DNA from: Bacteroidota bacterium
GTDB lineage: Bacteria; Bacteroidota; Bacteroidia; Chitinophagales; Chitinophagaceae
DNA length: 60,261 nt
Assembly (NCBI GenBank): GCA_018267585.1
Contig: JAFDYE010000243.1
Coordinates: forward strand, 1 to 60,261
Direction: 5' to 3'
Numbering within the stretch: position 1 is the stretch's first letter; every line of letters starts with the position of its first letter. The translations under genes were made by a program, and so were the position numbers. The notes under the pieces were generated by a model. The model had not been told where the DNA came from. It worked only from the letters and a program-made list of their open reading frames with translations, and searched no databases. This document shows positions 50,655 to 59,400 of the stretch, one piece after another.

Positions 50655-53600
50655 TTATTTTACTAAGACGAGCTTTATGTTCTGCACCTTTTCGGGCGTT
50701 GACAGGCGGACAACATAGGTGCCCGACGCCAGCGATGACCCGTCGAGGACGAACTGATAGGGGACGCCCGCGTCTACCCTGCCCCGGTACAATACCCGGA
50801 CGACGCTGCCCCGCAGGTCGAAGACGGAAAGCGTCGCCTGCGAAGCCCCTTGCGGCAGCGAGAAGCTGACCGTGGTGGCCTGCCTTGACGGGTTCGGATA
50901 CACCAGCAGGTTGGCGGCGACCCGCCCCGGATCAAAAGACCCGATCGCCTGCTTGACGGCTGCCTCTCCGCCTTCTATCATCCTAACGGCGCCGGCGCCG
51001 CACGATCCCAACTGGCCCCCCAGCGAAAGCAGCAAGGGCACCGCCACCGGATTTACACAAAACTGGACGGAAGGCAGGTTCGGCAGGGTATAACAAACGA
51101 GAACGCCCTTGCCGTCGTGCCCGCATCGCACATCGCTGACCTTGACAACCGTCTGCTGCGATCCCGGGCACCCAAAAGCACTGACGGCCGTCGCCGTCAA
51201 CGTGAAGCTGCCCGCCGTGGACGGCGAGAAGACAGGAGTCGCGGACGCGGCATTGTCGAGGCCTGTCGCCGGCGACCACTGCCAGATGGCCGCATCTCCT
51301 GAAGCCGACAGCAGAGCCTGTTGTGGCCCGTAACCGAGATAAAGGGTGTTGTCATTGCCTGCATAGGGCCCGCCGACGGGCGACTGGCTGATCGAAACGA
51401 CCGGGTTGGGGTGAACCGTGACCGCCATCGTCTGGCTGAAGGAATTGGTGCCCCCATGTAGCGTATCGCCGTCGTCGATCACGGTGACGGTGACATTCGA
51501 CACGCCGGCAGCTCCTGCCGCCAGATGATACTTGACATATCCCATGCCGTTGGCAACGACGTTCGCCTGCAATAGGTCGAACAGCGAGGCGTTGTCGGCG
51601 GCCACGACCAGGCGGATAGACTGTCCCGCCTCCGGCCCCGCACTTAGGCCGCCGACGGCGACGGTCTGCACGTCCTGCGTCTGGCACAGGGACTGAGCCG
51701 CGATGGGGTCCATGGTCGGAGCTTCGTCGACATCGCCGACGGTGACCGTGACGTTCTTCTCGATGAAGAGGCCGTAGGAGGTAGCAGCCCTGACCCTCAG
51801 CGTATAAGAGGGCGCCTGCTCGTAGTTCAGCGGAGCAGTAGTATACAACTCACCGCCGGACAGCACGAACGGCGCCGCGCTGCTGCTGTCGCCCGGGACG
51901 GGCACCAGGCTGAGGCTGATAATGTCTGCAGGATCCGCGGGTATGGCGCTGACCCTTCCGGCCGGCGACCCGGCCGCCTGATTCTCGTAGACCTTCACGG
52001 AGTCGAAAACAATCGAGAGCGGCGCACCATGGTACTGCACGGCGCCCATGCTGGGGCTGTCGGGACTCCACGCGTTGCCATAGTAGTCGACAAAGCCGGA
52101 GCCAAGCAGGGAATCATAGGCGGGCGTCCCACCCCCGCGGATGGAAGACGGCGTACTGTCGGTCAACGCGAAATTACGGCCGGGTGCGTCGATAAACGCA
52201 GGTCCCAGCTGCCTGTTGCCGCTGCAGTAGGCCGGGTAAGTGGAGTCCAGGGCCGCCGCGGTATAGTAAGGCGGATTGTTCTTATACCTCACCGTGGCCG
52301 AGGTGCTGCTGAAGTTCCACATGTCGTTATTTCGCACGAAGACGCTGCCGCGGATGTTCGGCGTGAGATTGAGCGCAACCACCCCGCCATAGCTGTAGAG
52401 GATGTTGTTGGCGATATGGTTGTTGTCGACAGGGCTGGTGCTGGTCGCGTCATCCGACATGACGATCGGATACTGAGCACAGCCAACGATGGTGTTGTTG
52501 ACGACATAGTTGTCGTGCGCGGACATCCAGTGCCCGTCACTGTATTTCCAGGGAATCATGTCCAGACCCCAGGGCTGATGATCTTCCAGCGGCTGCGTCG
52601 TCATAGTCACGCCGGCGAAGATATTGCTGTAGTACTGGTTGTTGCTGCCCTGTGCATGGCAGGTGCTGGTGTAATCGTGAAAGTAGTTGCGCCGGATGAT
52701 ATTGTATGTCGTCAGCCCTTCGAAACCGTCGACGTCGAGCGCGTGCATATATCCGCTGGCGCCCGCCGATACGTCGTTCTTCTCTGCGATGATATGGTGC
52801 ACGCCGTGGTAGCCATATTCGTAAGACGACAGGGTCAGACCTACATGTCCCCAGTTGGTCACGACGTTGCCGCTGACCAGGCCGGTGTCGACGGCATGCA
52901 GAATGAAAATCCCGTCGCCGGTGAGCGCGGATATCTTGGGATCGTTCTCATAACTGTTCCAGACCTTGTCCACGACGTTGTTCGTGATCGTTATATGCGA
53001 TACGTAGTTGGCCGCATTGGACGTCAGGTTGGTGACGAGAAGACCCGACCCCATGGCCTGGCGGATATAGCAGCTGTCGAATGTGATATACGAGCTGGGC
53101 GATTCTACATAGACGACGTTGTACTGCGACCCGCCGCGAATGTCCAAATTTCGAACCGTGAGATAGGAAGTATTCTGTAGGAGCATCGCGGAAGTCGCCG
53201 TGACGGGCTGGATCTCGACCCTTGCCGGCCCCGTCGTTGACGAACCGGTATTGACATACACGACAGCACTCGATCCGGTGACCACGGGTTTGATATACCA
53301 TTGATAGGGCTGCGTGACGCTGGTCTCGTTGGCCGAGCTGTTCGTGGTATTGACGGCGTATTTGGAGACGCCGCCGATATAGAGGCGCCAGGCTTTGGAA
53401 TAGCCGGTGACATTCTGCTGCCAGGTATTGGTTCCCGGGACATTGGTCCAGGCAGAGTCGGGCAGCAGGGCCAGCGAGGCGATCACGGGTTTGGCGCCCA
53501 CGCCATAGGCGTCGATGAGGATGGGATTAGCAGCAGTGCCGGCCTTGCTGCGAAGGTCGAAAGATCCCGTGCTGAAATACCAGGCGTCCCCCCTGTGAAA

Positions 53601-53828
53601 CAACAGGGTGTTGCCGGGAAGGGCGAGGGCAGCGGCAGCCGCAAGGCTCTGTTTGGCGGAGTCCGGTGAGGTTCCCGGCCACGCGTCGTTACCCGAGGTA
53701 GAAAAATAATAGGTACCGGCGGACGCCATCGCTGGTGGCATCGCCAGCAGGATACCCAGCAGTAACCGGGCGAGGTGCCGGTGCGAGGCAGCACGCCGCG
53801 CAAAGGCAATGATCGTTGGTCGTGACAT
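50655..53828 (-). CDS. parallel beta-helix protein with cadherin-like domain and T9SS sorting signal
   Basis: 1057 residues. Signal peptide region to ~40, then GTYYFSTSGNDAWPGTSPDS and a beta-helix (~40-600) paralogous to the following gene: LDIRGGSQYNVVYVESPSSY, ITITNNVVDKVW, NWGHVGLTLSSYEYGYHGVH, HDYTSTCHAQGSNNQYY. After ~610 come a cadherin-like domain (SVKVYENQAAGSPAGRVSAI, ... LRVRAATSYG), Ig/PKD-like domains and a C-terminal T9SS domain (LLVYPNPSRQATTVSFSLPQ ... YVVRLSTPEKVQNIKLVLVK). It is likely secreted to the surface by T9SS and acts on extracellular polysaccharide, upstream of the intracellular steps of the operon. Confidence 0.87.
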   Translation of the reverse strand: MSRPTIIAFARRAASHRHLARLLLGILLAMPPAMASAGTYYFSTSGNDAWPGTSPDSAKQSLAAAAALALPGNTLLFHRGDAWYFSTGSFDLRSKAGTAANPILIDAYGVGAKPVIASLALLPDSAWTNVPGTNTWQQNVTGYSKAWRLYIGGVSKYAVNTTNSSANETSVTQPYQWYIKPVVTGSSAVVYVNTGSSTTGPARVEIQPVTATSAMLLQNTSYLTVRNLDIRGGSQYNVVYVESPSSYITFDSCYIRQAMGSGLLVTNLTSNAANYVSHITITNNVVDKVWNSYENDPKISALTGDGIFILHAVDTGLVSGNVVTNWGHVGLTLSSYEYGYHGVHHIIAEKNDVSAGASGYMHALDVDGFEGLTTYNIIRRNYFHDYTSTCHAQGSNNQYYSNIFAGVTMTTQPLEDHQPWGLDMIPWKYSDGHWMSAHDNYVVNNTIVGCAQYPIVMSDDATSTSPVDNNHIANNILYSYGGVVALNLTPNIRGSVFVRNNDMWNFSSTSATVRYKNNPPYYTAAALDSTYPAYCSGNRQLGPAFIDAPGRNFALTDSTPSSIRGGGTPAYDSLLGSGFVDYYGNAWSPDSPSMGAVQYHGAPLSIVFDSVKVYENQAAGSPAGRVSAIPADPADIISLSLVPVPGDSSSAAPFVLSGGELYTTAPLNYEQAPSYTLRVRAATSYGLFIEKNVTVTVGDVDEAPTMDPIAAQSLCQTQDVQTVAVGGLSAGPEAGQSIRLVVAADNASLFDLLQANVVANGMGYVKYHLAAGAAGVSNVTVTVIDDGDTLHGGTNSFSQTMAVTVHPNPVVSISQSPVGGPYAGNDNTLYLGYGPQQALLSASGDAAIWQWSPATGLDNAASATPVFSPSTAGSFTLTATAVSAFGCPGSQQTVVKVSDVRCGHDGKGVLVCYTLPNLPSVQFCVNPVAVPLLLSLGGQLGSCGAGAVRMIEGGEAAVKQAIGSFDPGRVAANLLVYPNPSRQATTVSFSLPQGASQATLSVFDLRGSVVRVLYRGRVDAGVPYQFVLDGSSLASGTYVVRLSTPEKVQNIKLVLVK

Positions 53829-53840
53829 GGTGGTGATTGT

Positions 53841-56045
53841 TTAGTGAATGATTGGATAGTATTTCCGGAAAAGATGGAGACTGAGGGACACCGGGTCGCC
53901 GGCGGGCTCCAACGGATAGGCGTTGTGCCCGCGGGTCCACCGTTGCTCGATCGCGAAATACAACGAGTCGTCGATCGGCTGCACCGGCCGGCCGGCCTCG
54001 CGGTCGCGCAGCTGCCGCAGCGACGCACGGACGAAAAGGCGCCAGCGCGGCAGGTAGTAGTCGCGCAGAAGTCCGGACCACTCGCGGCAGGAGTAGTCAT
54101 TGACGACATTCAACGTATCGGTCCAGGTAGTGATAAGCATTCGCGCATTCCACTCACAGCGATCTTTGTCCTCAAGCGTACGCCCTTTGCCCCGGGCCCC
54201 ATCGAGCCAGGGCCCCAGCAGGAATCCGCGCTGCGATCCGAGAAGACGGTCCTCGTCCGACACGACTTGCAGAAATAGCGAAGACGAGCCGGCAAAGGCC
54301 GCGATGTCGGCGGACTCGTAGGCACGCTGCATCACGGCATATAGTGACCTGGCGCGGTTGGCCAAAACCTGCCGGGTCAGGTTGACGAGATCATAACGGT
54401 AAGTGGACAGGCCGCCGAGACGGGGAATCGCGCGAAGCGCTTCGCCCAGGGCAGAGACGAGCAGGGTCGTATCATAGTCCGGGTCGCCTTCTCCCCAGGT
54501 AGAGGCGCTGTGCTTGTTCCATCCCGGGCGCGCACAGACGATCGACTCGATCGGAGGATCCTTGCGGCCATAGCGGGAGGTGTAAACGGTCCTGCGGAGC
54601 ACATCCCACGCGGCCACCATATGAGTGTCGACGGTTCCATATCGGCTATGGATATATGATCTTAACCAGGCGCCGACATCGGGCAGCGTGTCCGTCCACG
54701 CCATATCGAAAAGGAGATCGTAGACGACAGGGTCCTGGCCGATCGCTTCGGGGGCCGCGCCGATGCCCTTCATCGTCTTCCCAAAACGCGCATCTCGCAG
54801 CGCCGCGGTGATATCCAGCGCCGTGCTGTCCAATTTGCCCGTCATGCCCGTGCGGCCGCCGAAATTGGGTATCTCGCTCCATATCCAGTCGTGCCCGCCG
54901 AAGCCCCCCGGCCGCGCAGGCCAGTACTTTACCGCTCCACCCCACTGCGGCTTTGCCTCGGCCATGATATTGGTGACGAGCACCCTTTCTTTCGGCAGCG
55001 CATCGATCATCGCCTGGCGGGGATTCTCCTGCCAACACTGCAGGACCCAGACGCTGCCGGCGACAGCGCGGTCCATCGCGTTGAATATGCCCCGCCCCGC
55101 CGCTGCCAGGTCGACGCCGCCGGTCTCACCTCCTTCGTGAAAAGGGTCACCCTGAAAATAGCGGGCGGCGCCGTAGAGCCGGGCCTGCTCTTCATAGTAA
55201 GCCGCCGCCAGCGGAGCGAACAGACTGTCGTCAGGCAACAACATACCCGGCCGCCTATATCGGCCCCATGACCCCGGGTCGTGGATATGCGCCCTGGGAA
55301 ATTTACGGGCAAAAGAATGCGGCACCATTCCGTAGAATCCCTGCAGGACGGGCTCTATCCCCAGCTCGCGCATCCTGCCGACGATCTTCTGCTGCAGACG
55401 GGACTGCCGGTCGATGAGGTCCTGGGCAACAGGTCCCCCCCACCCTTCCAGATTCCCCATCAGCCACCAGGCCGTGAAGGCCGGGCCCGCGATGAACTCC
55501 TTTATTTCGCTGTCGCCGTACCCGAAGCGCCGCAGCGTGCGCTGCCATACCGCCTCCTGTCCCGTTATGGCCAGGGCGAGGTTGACGCCGTGCATGGCCA
55601 TCCAATCGAGCTCGCGCTGCCAGCGTGGCCAGTCCCAGAAAGCCATGCTATAGCTGAAAGTACAGTAGTTGAAGAGATACCGATAGGGATACCGCGACAG
55701 ACGACGGACCCTACTGCTCACACGCGGCAAGGGCGAGGGCAGGTAGAGCTGGTCGCCTGTCCACGAGACACTGGCATGACACCAGCCCCGCAGATAGGCA
55801 TAGAATGCCGTCGCCAGCGCCACATTGCTGTTGCCGCGTAATACGATGACCCCGCCTCCGGACTCGATCTCGTAGACATCGCGGCCCCGCACCGCCGGGA
55901 TATATTCCAGGCGGAAGGCCTTTTCGTGCCCGGGGATGACGCGACCGATCAGCGCGACCACCGCCGCAGGATCCCCCGCCGGCGCGCCAACCACGCGGAC
56001 CACGGCCGCGAGGACCATAACCGTCACCACAAAGATCATTTTCAT
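53841..56045 (-). CDS. GH89 alpha-N-acetylglucosaminidase-like enzyme
   Basis: 734 residues from the ATG that overlaps the upstream stop (ATGA) and starts signal peptide MKMIFVVTVMVLAAVVRVVG. It has the NAGLU layout: an N-terminal small domain (~25-110), a barrel beginning YRYLFNYCTFSYSMAFWDWP with WQRELDWMAMHGVNLALAIT, and a helical C-terminal domain. Candidate catalytic Glu residues are in FQGDPFHEGGETGGVD (~280) and GIGAAPEAIGQDPVVYDLLF (~410). GH89 removes terminal alpha-GlcNAc. The export signal puts it in the periplasm. It would supply the free amino sugar for the cytoplasmic genes before it. Confidence 0.93.
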   Translation of the reverse strand: MKMIFVVTVMVLAAVVRVVGAPAGDPAAVVALIGRVIPGHEKAFRLEYIPAVRGRDVYEIESGGGVIVLRGNSNVALATAFYAYLRGWCHASVSWTGDQLYLPSPLPRVSSRVRRLSRYPYRYLFNYCTFSYSMAFWDWPRWQRELDWMAMHGVNLALAITGQEAVWQRTLRRFGYGDSEIKEFIAGPAFTAWWLMGNLEGWGGPVAQDLIDRQSRLQQKIVGRMRELGIEPVLQGFYGMVPHSFARKFPRAHIHDPGSWGRYRRPGMLLPDDSLFAPLAAAYYEEQARLYGAARYFQGDPFHEGGETGGVDLAAAGRGIFNAMDRAVAGSVWVLQCWQENPRQAMIDALPKERVLVTNIMAEAKPQWGGAVKYWPARPGGFGGHDWIWSEIPNFGGRTGMTGKLDSTALDITAALRDARFGKTMKGIGAAPEAIGQDPVVYDLLFDMAWTDTLPDVGAWLRSYIHSRYGTVDTHMVAAWDVLRRTVYTSRYGRKDPPIESIVCARPGWNKHSASTWGEGDPDYDTTLLVSALGEALRAIPRLGGLSTYRYDLVNLTRQVLANRARSLYAVMQRAYESADIAAFAGSSSLFLQVVSDEDRLLGSQRGFLLGPWLDGARGKGRTLEDKDRCEWNARMLITTWTDTLNVVNDYSCREWSGLLRDYYLPRWRLFVRASLRQLRDREAGRPVQPIDDSLYFAIEQRWTRGHNAYPLEPAGDPVSLSLHLFRKYYPIIH

Positions 56046-57145
56046 TTTTCGTTGGATAAGAATTGGTGTACAAATGCATCGTCTGTCAAATGGGGATAGT
56101 CCCGGCATACGCGCTCGAGCTCTTCCGCCTGCCCGGGCGAAAGGTCCTCTTCAGGATCCAGACACCATCGCCCCTCCAGCAGACCCTGACGCCGAAGTAT
56201 CTCGTGAATGCCGGCGATACAGCCGGAGAACCCGTTCGCCACGTCGAAGAGCGCCGCGTTCATATCAGTGACGGATATCCCAACGCTGAGCCAGTCGCGG
56301 ACATTGCCAGCGCCCGACCCCCGCCGGACCTCGCCTTCATTCGCCTGCCGCAGATCCGCAGCGCCCGGCCCCTGCCGCAACTCCTTTATCGCCGTGAACA
56401 ACCGGACCGCACCCGCCGTCCAGACGGCCCAGTGCCCCAGCAGCCCCCCGGCAAAACCCTTCTGCACCGGACGGCCCTCGACCACGCAACAGTAGCTGGT
56501 CAGGAGGTCTGCCACGATATTGTCGTCATTCCCCGTATAGAGAGTGATGTCGTCCCGCCGCGACGACGCGCACACAGCACGCACGACGTCGAGGGTCTGA
56601 TAACGGTTGAAAGCCGCGACCTTGATGGCCTTTACCGCCGGTATCTCCGCGAACGACCGCCAAAAACGGTAAGATAGCACCCGGCCGCCGACCGCAGGCT
56701 GCAGATAAAAACCGACAACAGGAATGACATCGCCGACAGCCCGCACGTGGTCGAGAAGACGGCCCTCGTCCCAATCGTCGAGGCCGCCCAGGCTCAGCAG
56801 CGCAAGGTCGTAGCCGTACCCCGCCGCAACTGACGCCTCACCCGTCGCCTGCCGCGTGGCCCCGCAAACCCCGGCGATCTTTATAAACGGACGCTCAAGA
56901 CCCGCCGCGGCCACCTCCTCCGCCGCCATCCGTAACACAGGTTCGTACAGACCGACCCGCGGGTCGCGGATGGCAAACTGGGTAGTATGTACGCCGACAG
57001 CGACGCCACCCGCGCCGGCAGCCATATAATATCGGGTAAGCCGCCGCTGGCGGAACTCATCGAGCCGCCGGCCTTTGGTCAGCGCCAGCGGATGGGCGGG
57101 GATCACCACGCCCGATCGGAGGCAATCGAGGATATGCTTTTCCAT
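56042..57145 (-). CDS. DHDPS/NAL-superfamily-like aldolase or lyase
   Basis: 367 residues from the ATG giving MEKHILDCLRSGVVIPAHPL. The TIM barrel start resembles DapA-family proteins (IPAHPLALTKGRRLDEFRQR, GAGGVAVGVHTTQFAI). The Tyr motif is in PVVGFYLQPAVGGRVLSYRF (~160). The Schiff-base Lys is probably in VKAIKVAAFNRYQTLDVVRA (~190), and VVEGRPVQKGFAGGLLGHW follows. The family cleaves or forms 2-keto acid bonds. The ~70-residue C-terminal extension ending HLTDDAFVHQFLSNEK is longer than typical DapA (~300). Coupled to GH89 (4-bp overlap). Sugar-acid aldolase is the best guess. Confidence 0.82.
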   Translation of the reverse strand: MEKHILDCLRSGVVIPAHPLALTKGRRLDEFRQRRLTRYYMAAGAGGVAVGVHTTQFAIRDPRVGLYEPVLRMAAEEVAAAGLERPFIKIAGVCGATRQATGEASVAAGYGYDLALLSLGGLDDWDEGRLLDHVRAVGDVIPVVGFYLQPAVGGRVLSYRFWRSFAEIPAVKAIKVAAFNRYQTLDVVRAVCASSRRDDITLYTGNDDNIVADLLTSYCCVVEGRPVQKGFAGGLLGHWAVWTAGAVRLFTAIKELRQGPGAADLRQANEGEVRRGSGAGNVRDWLSVGISVTDMNAALFDVANGFSGCIAGIHEILRRQGLLEGRWCLDPEEDLSPGQAEELERVCRDYPHLTDDAFVHQFLSNEK

Positions 57146-57162
57146 AAATTTGTATAAATTGG

Positions 57163-58179
57163 TCAGTAACGCCCTTCGCGTTCCTGGAAATGGGTAGGCT
57201 TGTCCAGCGTTCGTCCGCCTTCGCAGACCCACCGGGCGATCAGCTGCATCATCGTCCTGACCGGTACCGACGGATAGCCGAAAAGACGAAAGGACTCCGC
57301 AGCATTGCTCAGCAGAGCCGTCGGCTGCTCTTCTCCCGTCAGCAACGCAGGCTTGTCCAGGAGACGCCCGAACTCCTCTGCCAGCCAGCGGACGGAGAGC
57401 GTCTCGGGGCCCGTGACATTGAGGACCTTTGCCGGCGACGAGCAGTGCTGAAGGGCACGAAGCGCCACCTCGTTGGCGTCATTCTGCCAGATCACATTGA
57501 CACAGCCCATCCTAAGGTCGACGGGCTCACCACGGAATACCGACCGGGCGATCTCCAGCAGTACGCCGTAGCCGGTATCGTTGGCATAATTGAGACGGTA
57601 GATCAGCAGCGGCGTACCATAGACGGAGGAGAAATACTGGAAGATACGTTCTCTTCCCAGGCAGGACTGCGCATATTCGCCGACGGGAGCCGGGGCCACA
57701 TCCTCCGTCGTCCCGCCCGACGCAACAGCAACCAGCGGATAAACATTTCCGGTAGAGAATACCACGATCCGTGAGCTCCGGTACCGGCGCGCCACGAGCG
57801 CCGGCAGCCAGGTGTTCATGGCCCACGTATTGGCTTCGTTGCCGGTAGTGCCGAACTTCGTGCCGGCAAGGTACAGAACGTTCGCAGCGTCGGGCAGTTC
57901 GTTGAGCTGCCGTTCGTCGAGGAGGTCCGCGGACAACGTTTCAATCCCCCGGCTCTCCAGACGGCCGCGCAATCCCCCGCCGGACCAACGGGAAACAGCC
58001 ATTATTTTCCTGTTCCCCCCACCGCGCCGGTCGGCCTCCCTGGCGAGACAACAGAGCGCCGGCCCCATCTTTCCGCCCGCGCCGAGTACCAGGATATCGC
58101 CTTCCAGCCGGGCAAGATCGTCGACCAGCGCGGGCGTTGGAGCAAGCAGCCTTTCATAAGTAGCGTAAATATCGGTCAT
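57163..58179 (-). CDS. NAD-dependent epimerase/dehydratase (extended SDR)
   Basis: 338 residues. The Rossmann motif is in DILVLGAGGKMGPALCCLAR (~28). The active-site Ser/Tyr region is around IVVFSTGNVYPLVAVASGGT and EYAQSCLGRERIFQYF, where Tyr-x3-Lys of SDRs is replaced by YAQSCLGRE, with no obvious Lys at the expected spacing. This looks like a divergent SDR. NVTGPETLSVRWLAEEFGRL near the C-terminus is typical of NAD-dependent epimerases. It may oxidise, epimerise or dehydrate the sugar in the pathway. Spacing of 17-21 nt to both neighbours places it in the operon. Confidence 0.85.
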   Translation of the reverse strand: MTDIYATYERLLAPTPALVDDLARLEGDILVLGAGGKMGPALCCLAREADRRGGGNRKIMAVSRWSGGGLRGRLESRGIETLSADLLDERQLNELPDAANVLYLAGTKFGTTGNEANTWAMNTWLPALVARRYRSSRIVVFSTGNVYPLVAVASGGTTEDVAPAPVGEYAQSCLGRERIFQYFSSVYGTPLLIYRLNYANDTGYGVLLEIARSVFRGEPVDLRMGCVNVIWQNDANEVALRALQHCSSPAKVLNVTGPETLSVRWLAEEFGRLLDKPALLTGEEQPTALLSNAAESFRLFGYPSVPVRTMMQLIARWVCEGGRTLDKPTHFQEREGRY

Positions 58180-58200
58180 GATTATGCGTTTTATATTTTG

Positions 58201-59400
58201 TTAAAAGAAGAGATCTTTTATATTTTTCAGCGCCAGGCCGAACAACATCGCCAGCCCGGCGGCGCCCGCCCAGCGGGCCACAGTGGTGTTCACCAGCGCA
58301 CCCATCACCCGCCGGTCGTTGGCGATGAGATAGAGCGCCGTCCCGATAAAGGGGACGATGAGGATCGTTATGCTCTGCGCAAAGACGATGAGCTGCAGCG
58401 GCAGACGGCCGAAGAGGATGGCCACCGAAGCGCCGATGACCATGACCAGGGCCGTAAAAGACCGGCTGTATCCGGTGCCGAGACTGCCGCCATGACCAAG
58501 CGCGTCACTCAGGAGATTGCCACCCAGCGAGGCGTTGCCGATAAAGGCCGAAAAGGAGGCGCTGGCCAGGCCGCAGAGAAAAAGCGTCGCTGCGTATCTT
58601 CCGAGAAGGGGTCGCAGGGCCTTCGCCATATCGGCGGCGCTGTCGATCCGCATATGGGCCGGATGAAGAAGGGTCGCCGAACAGATCAGGAGAACCGCGC
58701 TGAGGACGCCGAGGATGAAGATACCGGGATAACTCTTGTCGGTCAGGGCCAGGCCAGGGTTCTGCCTTTTCCTCTCCTGTACCAGGTAGGACTGATAGAA
58801 GGCCCCGGCGATCGAAAAACAGGACGCGATAAAGGCGATGACAAGGGTCGCGGCGCCGGGCGGCAGGGAGGGCCGCAGCCCGCCGGCGATCTGCAGCGGG
58901 GCGGGCCGCGAGAGCAGCATCGTCGTGACGAAGGACAGCAGCATCACCAGGATCAGCGCCAGCATCAGTCTCTCCAGCAGACGGTACAACTGCCGGAAGA
59001 ACAGGAGCCCGATGCCCGCGACGGTAAAGAAGACGATCCAGGGTATGCGGGGAGTACCCGTCAGCTCCGATAGCGCGATACCGATGCCGATCGAGTTGCC
59101 CGCCTGGAAGGCGGCAGAGACCAGGAATATCCCGATGCCGGACGCCAGAGAGGCCGCCGGACCCCATTTCTCGCGGATCAGCGTGAGCAGCGACCGGTCT
59201 GCGGCGATACCGATGCGCGCCGACATGGACGTAAAGAGCGCCATGAAAAAGATGGCGACGACGATGACCCACAGCAGGGAGAAGCCATAGCCGGCGCCGA
59301 GCTCGGTGGTAATGGTGATCTTGCTCGGCCCGAATACGAGCGCGGCGGTGATAATGCCCGGCGCAAGGGCGCGCAGTCTGCTAACGATTGGCCAGTTCAT
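58201..59400 (-). CDS. NRAMP-fold transporter lacking the metal-binding motifs
   Basis: 399 residues from the ATG giving MNWPIVSRLRALAPGIITAA. About eleven transmembrane helices with the NRAMP first-helix frame ALAPGIITAALVFGPSKITI and GYGFSLLWVIVVAIFFMALF. The canonical metal motif DPGN in helix 1 is replaced by GPSK (residues 24-27). The helix-6 MPH motif is replaced by SIAGAFYQSYLVQERKR (~215). Both halves of the divalent-metal site are therefore gone. It overlaps the Gfo/Idh gene by 20 bp. It may import the acylated sugar or an organic acid rather than metal; this is inference from context. Confidence 0.88.
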   Translation of the reverse strand: MNWPIVSRLRALAPGIITAALVFGPSKITITTELGAGYGFSLLWVIVVAIFFMALFTSMSARIGIAADRSLLTLIREKWGPAASLASGIGIFLVSAAFQAGNSIGIGIALSELTGTPRIPWIVFFTVAGIGLLFFRQLYRLLERLMLALILVMLLSFVTTMLLSRPAPLQIAGGLRPSLPPGAATLVIAFIASCFSIAGAFYQSYLVQERKRQNPGLALTDKSYPGIFILGVLSAVLLICSATLLHPAHMRIDSAADMAKALRPLLGRYAATLFLCGLASASFSAFIGNASLGGNLLSDALGHGGSLGTGYSRSFTALVMVIGASVAILFGRLPLQLIVFAQSITILIVPFIGTALYLIANDRRVMGALVNTTVARWAGAAGLAMLFGLALKNIKDLFF

